A stretch of 64,000 nt of DNA, from contig NZ_AUCF01000001.1 of assembly GCF_000429625.1 (NCBI RefSeq), positions 620,001 to 684,000 of the forward strand, given 5' to 3'. Origin of the DNA: Azospirillum halopraeferens DSM 3675. Lineage in GTDB: Bacteria; Pseudomonadota; Alphaproteobacteria; Azospirillales; Azospirillaceae. A model generated the notes under the pieces. It made no database searches. It was not told the DNA's origin and saw only the letters and a list, made by a program, of their open reading frames with translations. Position numbers and translations under genes: made by a program. Position 1 is the stretch's first letter. Each line of letters opens with the position of its first letter. Positions 57,563 through 64,000 of the stretch are shown in pieces.

Positions 57563-60298
57563 ATGATACGAACGCTCCTCGTCCGGACCCTGGGCGCCCT
57601 GCTGATCCTGGTCGCCCTGACCGCGCCGGGCCGGACGGAGGATGCGGACACCGAAACCGCCGTGCGCATCGGCGTTCTCGCCTACCGCGGCATCGATGCG
57701 GCGCTGGCCCAGTGGCTGCCCCACGCCGCCTATTTCTCGCAGCGCATCCCCGGCACACGATTCACCATCGTGCCGCTCGGCTATGACGAGCTGTCCGCCG
57801 CCGTGCGCGAGCGGTCGGTCCAGTTCGTCATCACCAACACGGGCCACTACGCGGCGCTGGAACTGGGGGGCCACGCCACCCGCATCGCCACCCGGCTGAT
57901 GGACACGCCGGGCGGCCTGATCGACCGCATGGGCGGCGTGGTGATTACCCGGGCCCGGCGCACGGACCTGAACACCTACGCCGATCTGCGCAACACCATG
58001 ATCCTCTACCCCGACCGAATGAGTCTGGGCGGCTGGCAGGCCCACGAGGGCGAGGCGCGGGCGCAGGGCGTCGATCTGCCGCGCGAGGCCATCCTGCTGC
58101 CGGAAACGCGCAACCACGAGACGGTGGTCTACGGCGTCCTGGCCGACCGCGCGGACGCCGGATTCGTCCGGGCCGATCTGGTGGAGCAGATGGCCCGCGA
58201 GGGCAAGATCCGCCTGGAGGATCTGCGCGTCGTCAACCCGCGTGACGAGCCGGGCTTCCCCTTCCGCCTGAGCACGCGGCTGTACCCCGAATGGCCACTG
58301 GCCAAGGTCTCCGGGACGCCGGAAGCCCTGGCGCGCGAGGTGCTGATCGCCGCACTGCGCCTGCCGTCCGACAGCGAGGCGGCGCGCGCCGCGGGCATCC
58401 ACGGCTGGGTGGTGCCCGGCTCGTACAAGGTGGTGGACGAGCTGTTCCGCGACCTGCGCGTCGGCCCCTACGCCACCATCTCCTTCGCCCTCACCGACGT
58501 GCTGTCCCGCTATGCCCCGTGGATCGCCGGCGGCGGCGGGGCGGTGATCCTGCTGCTGGTCGGCGCCATCCTGCGCATCGCTCAGTCCCGCCGCCGGCTG
58601 CGCAACGAGATCGGGCGGCGTGCGGAGGCGGAGCGCTCGCTGCGCATCCTGAACTCCGCCGTGGAGCAGAGCCCGTCGTCCCTGGTGATCACCGACGCGG
58701 ATCGCGGGATCCTGTATGTGAACGACACCTTCTGCCGCGTCACCGGCTATCGCCGCGAAGAGGTGATCGGAGCCAATGTCGGGATGCTGGCATCGGGCCA
58801 GACACCGGCCAGCGTGTACCGGGAGATGTGGAGCCGCATCGGCACCGGCCAGGTGTGGACCGGCGACCTCTGCAACCGCCGCAAGGACGGGTCACTGTTC
58901 TGGGAGCGGGTGACCATCTCCCCGGTGTTCGACGACACCGGAGCGGTCATCAACTATCTGGCGGCCAAGCAGGACATCACCCTACAGCGCAGCTACGAGC
59001 AGGCGCTGGAGCGGGCGGCCAACTACGACGCGCTCACCGGCCTGCCCAACCGCACCCTGGCCCATGACCGGCTGCAACGCCACGTCCTGGACGGCGACCC
59101 GGTGGCCGTGCTGCACGTGGGCACCGACAACTTCGTGCGGATCAACGAATCCCTGGGGCAGAGGGCCGGCGACGCGGTGATCCGCGAACTGGCCCGCCGC
59201 TTCGGCAACCTGGTCGACGAAGCCGACACGCTGGCCCGAGTCACGGGTGACGAGTTCCTGGTGGTGCATCCGCGCGGCGGAGAAGCCGACACCCTGGCGG
59301 CCGCGCTGCTGGCGGCCGCGGCGGAGCCCATCGCCGTGGACAAGGCCGTGGTGCGGGTGACGGTGCGGATCGGCATCGCCGTGGCGCCCCACGACGGTGG
59401 CTCGGCCATCGACCTGGAGAAGGCCGCCTACAGCGCCGCCAACCGGGCCCGGGAGGCCGGCGGCAACACGGTGCGCCGCTTCCTGCGGTCCATGGACACG
59501 GAGGTGCGCCGTCGCTTCGAGCTGGAGGCCGGGCTCCGGCGGGCGCTGGATGAAGGGGGGCTGGAACTGCACCTGCAACCCTATGTGGAGTCGGCAACCG
59601 GCCGCTTCACAGGGGCGGAAGCCCTGGTGCGCTGGCGGCGCGGCGACGAGGGATACGTGCCGCCGGGCGTCTTCATCCCCATCGCCGAGGACGCGGGACT
59701 GGTGCGCGACATCGACCGATGGGTCGTCGACGCCGCCGCCGCAGCGGCAGCGCGCTTGCGCCGGGAACTGGGGCGTCCCTTCCCGATCGCCGTCAACGTC
59801 AGCCCGAAGGATCTCATCGACCTGACGATGGTGGACCACATCGCCCGCGCGCTCGACCTGCACCGCCTGCCGCCCGACGCGCTGGAGGTGGAGGTCACCG
59901 AAGGCGTCTTCCTGTCGGGCGAGCAGAAGGCCGGCAAGGCCCTGCGCATCCTGCACGGCATGGGCGTGCCGATCGCCATCGATGACTTCGGCACCGGCTA
60001 TTCGTCGCTGGCCTATCTGCGCAAATACCCGTTCAACAAGCTGAAGATCGACCGGTCGTTCGTCAGCGGCATGGACTCCGACGCGACGCTGAACGGCCTG
60101 GTCAACGCCGTCACCTCCATGGCCCTGCACCTCGGGCTGTCGGTGACCGCCGAGGGGGTCGAACGGGAAGAGGAAGCCGTTCTGCTGCGCCGGGCCGGCT
60201 GCACCTGCATGCAAGGCTATCTCTTCGCCCGTCCCATGCCGTCCGACTCCCTGCTGACTCTCCTGAAGGAAGCCGCTGTCCCGGTGGTGACGCGGTAA
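57563..60298 (+). CDS. PhnD-like sensor, PAS, degenerate GGDEF and EAL c-di-GMP protein
   Basis: A 911-residue inner-membrane protein. Signal/TM at 1-22, then a periplasmic phosphonate-binding (PhnD/SBP) domain about 32-300, TM about 314-336, PAS about 358-476, GGDEF about 486-640 and EAL about 655-905. The GGDEF motif is TGDEF (near 559), so cyclase activity is doubtful. The EAL domain keeps GAEALVRW, EVTEGVF, IDDFGTGYSSLAYL and KIDRSF, so it should hydrolyse c-di-GMP. The ATG at 57563 is chosen as it begins the signal peptide. It would couple a periplasmic ligand to c-di-GMP breakdown. Confidence 0.93.
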   Translation: MIRTLLVRTLGALLILVALTAPGRTEDADTETAVRIGVLAYRGIDAALAQWLPHAAYFSQRIPGTRFTIVPLGYDELSAAVRERSVQFVITNTGHYAALELGGHATRIATRLMDTPGGLIDRMGGVVITRARRTDLNTYADLRNTMILYPDRMSLGGWQAHEGEARAQGVDLPREAILLPETRNHETVVYGVLADRADAGFVRADLVEQMAREGKIRLEDLRVVNPRDEPGFPFRLSTRLYPEWPLAKVSGTPEALAREVLIAALRLPSDSEAARAAGIHGWVVPGSYKVVDELFRDLRVGPYATISFALTDVLSRYAPWIAGGGGAVILLLVGAILRIAQSRRRLRNEIGRRAEAERSLRILNSAVEQSPSSLVITDADRGILYVNDTFCRVTGYRREEVIGANVGMLASGQTPASVYREMWSRIGTGQVWTGDLCNRRKDGSLFWERVTISPVFDDTGAVINYLAAKQDITLQRSYEQALERAANYDALTGLPNRTLAHDRLQRHVLDGDPVAVLHVGTDNFVRINESLGQRAGDAVIRELARRFGNLVDEADTLARVTGDEFLVVHPRGGEADTLAAALLAAAAEPIAVDKAVVRVTVRIGIAVAPHDGGSAIDLEKAAYSAANRAREAGGNTVRRFLRSMDTEVRRRFELEAGLRRALDEGGLELHLQPYVESATGRFTGAEALVRWRRGDEGYVPPGVFIPIAEDAGLVRDIDRWVVDAAAAAAARLRRELGRPFPIAVNVSPKDLIDLTMVDHIARALDLHRLPPDALEVEVTEGVFLSGEQKAGKALRILHGMGVPIAIDDFGTGYSSLAYLRKYPFNKLKIDRSFVSGMDSDATLNGLVNAVTSMALHLGLSVTAEGVEREEEAVLLRRAGCTCMQGYLFARPMPSDSLLTLLKEAAVPVVTR

Positions 60299-60339
60299 GG
60301 TCGGTACACCATGTCACGCAGCGCCTCCCCCTTTTGATG

Positions 60340-60354
60340 TTAAGCGTTCGTTAA
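60340..60354. promoter_or_regulatory. CtrA-type box 1
   Basis: TTAA-GCGTTCG-TTAA matches the full CtrA consensus TTAA-N7-TTAA. It lies 42 bases after the EAL gene, in a 161-bp gap between two convergent genes. Confidence 0.7.
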
Positions 60355-60362
60355 GGGGATCG

Positions 60363-60377
60363 TTAACAAGGGATTAA
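60363..60377. promoter_or_regulatory. CtrA-type box 2
   Basis: TTAA-CAAGGGA-TTAA, a second exact consensus match, starts eight bases after box 1. No coding start lies close on either strand, which points to an unseen small transcript or a non-promoter use. Confidence 0.7.
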
Positions 60378-60415
60378 GCCGGGGATTTGAACTTCCTTTC
60401 TCCCAATGGGTGGAA

Positions 60416-60447
60416 CGGTCACCTTTCGCCCCGGCGGTGCGTGACCG
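60416..60447. terminator. hairpin in the EAL/epmA convergent gap
   Basis: CGGTCAC and GTGACCG flank an 18-base loop that itself contains CGCC/GGCG. It may end epmA or a transcript starting at the CtrA boxes. No T-run is seen. Confidence 0.35.
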
Positions 60448-60459
60448 GGTGTATCGGCC

Positions 60460-61521
60460 TCATGGCGTCCCCACCGGGGCCACCGGCACCCACAGGACCT
60501 CCTCGATCGTCTCCACGCCGGCGCACAGCATGACCAGCCGGTCGAAGCCGAGCGCGATGCCGGCGCTGGCGGGCATGCCATGCTCCAGGGCAGCCAGGAA
60601 ATCCTCGTCGACCGGGAAGCGTTCGCCGTAGAGGCGCTCCTTCAGGTCCATGTCAGCGGCGAAGCGGGCACGCTGCACGGCGGCATCGGTCAATTCGCCG
60701 AAGGCGTTGGCCAGCTCCAGGCCGCAGGCGTACAGCTCGAACCGCTCGGCCAGGGTGGGGTCCTCCGGCTTCGGGCGGGACAGGGCGGCCATGCACACGG
60801 GATAGTCGGTCAGCACGCAGGGCACGCCTGCGCCGAGATGGGGCTCGATGCGGTCGAACATGACGCGGAAGAAGATGTCCTCCCAGCGGTCGCCCGCGTG
60901 GGGCGCGACGCCGGCCCGTGCCGCGGCGGCGGCCAGCGGCGCCGGGTCGGGCTCGTGGGTGCCGTCGTAAGCCGCCGTCAGGTCGATGCCGGCGTATTCG
61001 GCGAAGGCATCCGCCACCGTCAGAACGCGCCAGGGCCGGAAGGGGTCGCAGCTCATCCCCCGGAAGGTGAACACCGTGCGGCCGGACGCGACGGCGGCGG
61101 CGCGCACGAGTTCCACGCAATCCTCCACCAGCGCCGTGTAGCCTTCCCCCGCCCGGTACCATTCGAGCATGGAGAACTCCGGGTGGTGGGTGGCAGAGCG
61201 CTCACCGTTGCGGAAGACCCGGGCGATCTGGAACAGCCGCGGCACGCCGGCCACCAGCAGCTTCTTCATGGCGAACTCGGGGCTGGTGTGCAGGTGCATC
61301 CGGCGCCGGTCGTCCGGGTTGGCCCCCACCAGTTCGGTCGCGAAGGCGTGCAGGTGCGGCTCCATCCCCGGCGACACCTGGAGGGCGGGGGTGTCCACCT
61401 CGACGAAGCCGCGGTCGGCGAAGAAACGGCGCGCCGCCCCCAGCACGCGCCCGCGCACGGCCAGATGGGGCGCCCGGGCGGCGAAGACGTCGGGATGCCA
61501 GAAGGGGTGGGCAGCGGTCAT
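60460..61521 (-). CDS. epmA: EF-P beta-lysylation protein (lysyl-tRNA synthetase-like)
   Basis: A 353-residue class II synthetase-like enzyme without the tRNA anticodon domain, the size and form of EpmA/GenX/PoxA. It activates (R)-beta-lysine and attaches it to the loop Lys of EF-P. Motif 2-type FQIARVFRNGERSATHHPEF and motif 3-type ASAGIALGFDRLVML are present. The ATG at 61521 (MTAAHPF) is preferred to an upstream frame. It is divergent from efp. The partner aminomutase epmB is not in the window. Confidence 0.95.
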   Translation of the reverse strand: MTAAHPFWHPDVFAARAPHLAVRGRVLGAARRFFADRGFVEVDTPALQVSPGMEPHLHAFATELVGANPDDRRRMHLHTSPEFAMKKLLVAGVPRLFQIARVFRNGERSATHHPEFSMLEWYRAGEGYTALVEDCVELVRAAAVASGRTVFTFRGMSCDPFRPWRVLTVADAFAEYAGIDLTAAYDGTHEPDPAPLAAAAARAGVAPHAGDRWEDIFFRVMFDRIEPHLGAGVPCVLTDYPVCMAALSRPKPEDPTLAERFELYACGLELANAFGELTDAAVQRARFAADMDLKERLYGERFPVDEDFLAALEHGMPASAGIALGFDRLVMLCAGVETIEEVLWVPVAPVGTP

Positions 61522-61576
61522 GGGGGCGGCTTTCGACGGCGGCGGGACGGGGTGCGGCGGGCCATACCATAAACTG

Positions 61577-61605
61577 TTGCACGATGCCCGGCTAAGGCGC
61601 ATATC
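61577..61605 (+). promoter_or_regulatory. candidate efp promoter
   Basis: TTGCAC, 17 bases, CATATC lie about 80 bases before efp. Spacing is good, but the -10 match is partial. Confidence 0.3.
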
Positions 61606-61685
61606 CGGAGCCTCGCGGCGTTGCCTCGGTCCGGCCAAGCTGGTAGGGTCCGCGCCGCTCGTCTCTTGGAAATACGGATCGTGCC

Positions 61686-62252
61686 ATGAAGGTTAACGCC
61701 AACCAGATGCGCCCCGGCCACGTGCTGGAGCACAACGGAAAGCTCTGGGTCATTCAGAAAACCGCCATCGTCCAGCCCGGCAAGGGCGGTGCCTTCATCC
61801 AGCTCGAAATGAAGGACGTGCGGACCGGCACGAAGACGATCGAACGCTTCCGTACCCAGGAAACCGTTGAGCGCGCCCGGCTGGACGAGCACGAGATGAC
61901 CTTCCTGTTCAGCGAGGGTGACAGCTACACCTTCATGGACAAGGAAAGCTACGAGCAGGTCTCCATCCCGCGGGAGATCATCGGCGATCAGGCCGTGTTC
62001 CTGCAGGACGGCATGGAAGTGACGGTGCAGAGCTTCGAGGGCGCGCCCCTGTCGGTGGAACTGCCGCCCAAGGTGACGCTGCAGATCGTCGAGGCCGATC
62101 CGGTCGTGAAGGGCCAGACCGCCTCCTCTTCCTACAAGCCCGCCAAGCTGGAGAACGGCGTGTCGATCCTGGTGCCGCCGCACATCGAGGCCGGCACCCG
62201 CGTCGTCGTCGACACCTCCTCGGGCGAGTACGTCGAACGCGCAAAGGATTGA
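61686..62252 (+). CDS. efp: elongation factor P
   Basis: A 188-residue EF-P that rescues ribosomes stalled at polyproline. It has a KOW-like N-domain and two OB folds. The loop Lys to be modified is in IVQPGKGGAF (about residue 33), which agrees with the presence of epmA. The C-terminal signature is GVSILVPPHIEAGTRVVVDT. Several proteins in the window are rich in Pro-Pro runs (the 61-residue peptide, the OmpA-domain protein, the HerA-like linker). Confidence 0.98.
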   Translation: MKVNANQMRPGHVLEHNGKLWVIQKTAIVQPGKGGAFIQLEMKDVRTGTKTIERFRTQETVERARLDEHEMTFLFSEGDSYTFMDKESYEQVSIPREIIGDQAVFLQDGMEVTVQSFEGAPLSVELPPKVTLQIVEADPVVKGQTASSSYKPAKLENGVSILVPPHIEAGTRVVVDTSSGEYVERAKD

Positions 62253-62262
62253 TCCGCACCTC

Positions 62263-63117
62263 ATGGCGACCCGTTCCGCACTCATCAACGTCATGGTCCG
62301 CGCCGCTGAAAAGGCGGCGCGCGGCCTCGTGCGCGACTTCGGCGAGGTCGAGCAGCTCCAGGTGTCGCGCAAGGGCCCGTCCGACTTCGTGTCGGCCGCC
62401 GACCACCGCGCCGAGAAGACGCTGCGCGACGAACTCCAGAAGGCGCGTCCCGATTTCGGCTTCCTGATGGAGGAGAGCGGCGGCTCCTCCGGGCGCGACA
62501 AGACCACCCGGTGGATCGTCGACCCACTCGACGGCACCACCAACTTCCTGCACGGCCTGCCCCATTTCGCCATCTCCATCGGCCTGGAGAAAAGCGGAGA
62601 AATCGTCGCCGGGGTCGTCTACGAGCCCGTGCACGACGAGCTGTTCTGGGCCGAGAAGGGCCAGGGCGCCTATCTGAACCACACGCGCCTGCGCGTGTCG
62701 GAGCGGCGCAACATGGCCGATGCGCTGATCGCCACGGGCATCCCGTTCAAGGGCCGCGGCGACGCCGCCGGTTTCCTGGACGAGGCCGAGGCGATCATGA
62801 CCGAGGTGGCCGGCATCCGACGCTTCGGCGCCGCGTCGCTCGACCTGGCCTACGTCGCCGCCGGCCGCTACGACGGCTATTGGGAGCGCGGGCTGGCGCC
62901 GTGGGACTGCGCCGCGGGCGTCCTGCTGGTCACCGAGGCCGGCGGCTTCGTCAGCGAGATCGGCGGTGGCCGCAACCCGGTGTTCGGTGGCACCATCCTG
63001 GCCGCCAACGCCCACCTCCACCTGCCGCTGGCCAAGACCCTGCGCGGGGTGGAGCGCAAGCGCGCGCCGGTCGTGCCGGTTCCGCAGCCGCCGACCATCA
63101 AGCCGCCGACCTCCTGA
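62263..63117 (+). CDS. suhB: inositol monophosphatase family protein
   Basis: A 284-residue Mg-dependent phosphatase of the SuhB/IMPase type. Metal-binding motifs are EESGG (near 68), WIVDPLDGTTNFLHGL (near 83) and the C-terminal APWDCAAGVLLVTEAGG (near 210). It sits 10 bp after efp and is probably cotranscribed. Besides phosphatase activity, SuhB homologues assist ribosomal RNA transcription. Length is slightly long, owing to a basic Pro-rich tail. Confidence 0.94.
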   Translation: MATRSALINVMVRAAEKAARGLVRDFGEVEQLQVSRKGPSDFVSAADHRAEKTLRDELQKARPDFGFLMEESGGSSGRDKTTRWIVDPLDGTTNFLHGLPHFAISIGLEKSGEIVAGVVYEPVHDELFWAEKGQGAYLNHTRLRVSERRNMADALIATGIPFKGRGDAAGFLDEAEAIMTEVAGIRRFGAASLDLAYVAAGRYDGYWERGLAPWDCAAGVLLVTEAGGFVSEIGGGRNPVFGGTILAANAHLHLPLAKTLRGVERKRAPVVPVPQPPTIKPPTS

Positions 63118-63276
63118 GCGGACGCTGCTGCCATTCGGTTCGCCGAACCCGGGCGGAGGGGACTTTCCCCCTCCCGCGCCGGGAAACTTTTTCTACACCC
63201 CTCAATAGGCTATGGTGCGGTCCGGATCCCGCTTAAAAGGAACAGGGCACTGCTCACCGGGGGTATTCACGCAGGC

Positions 63277-64000
63277 ATGATCCGGTACTCGAAGCCATCC
63301 GCCGGACGTCGGGCGGCGCGTCTGGCGCTGGCCGTCGGCGTGCTCCTGGCCGGACTCGCGGGTCCGGCCTCCGCTCAGGTGAACGTGACCGTGACCCGCC
63401 CGGCGGCGCCGGGATCGGGCGCACCCCTGTCCCTGGAGAACGCGGTGCCGCTGGCGGTGCCGCCACCACCACCGGTGCGTGCACCGCGCCCGATCGCCGC
63501 CCCGCCGCGATTCGTTGCCCCGACGCCCATCGAGGCACCGCCGCCGCCCGAAGTGGCGGCGCTGCCGCCGGTACCTCCGCCCGCCCTGCCGGCCGGGGCT
63601 CCCCCCCTTCCGCCTCCGCGCGAGGCTCCGAGCGCTCCGGAGCCCGCCCCGGACGTCGCGGTCGCTCCGGTCGAGCCCGCGCGCCCGCAACCGCCGGCAC
63701 AGGACACGCAAACGGCGGCCCTGCCGCCGCCGCCCGCCGCTGTCCCGGCGATGGAGGATTTCAGCGTCGTCTACGCCGGTGCCGTCACCGCGCTGCCCGA
63801 GGACGCCGAGGCCCTGGTGGAGACGGCCGCCGCCCGCCTGCGCGCCGACGAGCGGCTGCGCCTGCAACTGCGCTCCTACGCAGAGGCCGGCGCCGAGACC
63901 GAGCGTGACGCCCGCCGTATGTCGCTGGAGCGCGCCCTGGCCCTGCGCGAGCGTTTGGCGGCCCACGGCGTGCGCAGCACCCGCGTCGATATCCGCGCGC
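63277..64000 (+). CDS. secreted OmpA-domain protein, truncated by window end
   Basis: An open frame from ATG 63277 runs off the window (241 codons visible). A signal peptide covers residues 1-33. Residues 36-165 are very rich in Pro and Ala with repeated PPPP runs, a periplasm-spanning linker. The OmpA/MotB-like peptidoglycan-binding domain starts about residue 168 (FSVVYAGAVTALPEDAEAL) and continues with RLQLRSYAEAGAETERDARR, RMSLERALALRERLAAHGV. It probably tethers the envelope to peptidoglycan. Confidence 0.88.
   Translation, partial: MIRYSKPSAGRRAARLALAVGVLLAGLAGPASAQVNVTVTRPAAPGSGAPLSLENAVPLAVPPPPPVRAPRPIAAPPRFVAPTPIEAPPPPEVAALPPVPPPALPAGAPPLPPPREAPSAPEPAPDVAVAPVEPARPQPPAQDTQTAALPPPPAAVPAMEDFSVVYAGAVTALPEDAEALVETAAARLRADERLRLQLRSYAEAGAETERDARRMSLERALALRERLAAHGVRSTRVDIRA

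Overview
The window is a dense, GC-rich bacterial chromosome segment. It most resembles an alphaproteobacterium of the Rhodospirillales/Azospirillum type. The pointers are an NDUFA12-like complex I subunit, a DUF1476 (ATPase zeta-like) protein, an FdsGBA-FdhD-FdsD formate dehydrogenase cluster, two LexA boxes of the alphaproteobacterial GTTC-N7-GTTC form and two CtrA-type TTAA-N7-TTAA boxes. The genus is an inference; no rRNA is present.

Layout. 0.1-2.5 kb: a CbbR-like LysR regulator facing a small set of TerB-like, zeta-like and unknown genes. 2.7-8.3 kb: a small coiled protein, tRNA-Lys, coaD, gyrA and a MATE exporter, all on the minus strand. 8.4-11 kb: an entericidin-like lipoprotein (too short for most gene callers), a proline-rich peptide and a TPR/glycosyltransferase protein. 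11-14.2 kb: an isolated, less GC-rich two-gene module. It encodes a small HEPN-like helical protein translationally coupled to a 933-residue protein with two different P-loop NTPase units, one of them a KGG-x-GR deviant. This is the best candidate for an undescribed system. 14.3-18 kb: ssb and uvrA, divergent, with one SOS box between them. 18-24.3 kb: a lipid kinase, then an envelope/lipid A set (LpxH-like phosphoesterase, GT4 glycosyltransferase, WaaA, LpxK, LpxL-like acyltransferase) joined by start/stop overlaps. 24.4-26 kb: LysE-type exporter, NDUFA12, MlaD. 26-31.7 kb: a SWIM/SNF2 helicase and a type IA topoisomerase, divergent, with a second SOS box between them.

31.7-38.7 kb: MFS pseudogene, an SDR/TetR pair with two identical operators, a GST, a sugar-acid pair (KdgK-like kinase and IlvD/Edd dehydratase), methylglyoxal synthase and a secreted protein. 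38.8-41.7 kb: a TAXI-type TRAP transporter. 41.9-46.5 kb: a TonB receptor, YfiR protein and CHASE-type hybrid histidine kinase unit. 46.6-53.7 kb: LysR regulator plus fdsGBA, fdhD, fdsD, a complete soluble NAD-dependent molybdenum formate dehydrogenase locus. 53.6-55 kb: a membrane-protein gene whose single reading frame is broken by two TGA codons. 55.2-60.3 kb: a HerA-like ATPase overlapping a periplasmic trypsin-like protease, then a PhnD-PAS-GGDEF-EAL c-di-GMP protein. 60.3-64 kb: paired CtrA boxes in a convergent gap, epmA and efp divergent, an inositol monophosphatase and the start of an OmpA-domain protein cut by the window end.

No integrase, insertion sequence, CRISPR array or rRNA was seen. 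Start codons were chosen from ribosome binding sites, overlaps and family conservation, read by eye without any database search.
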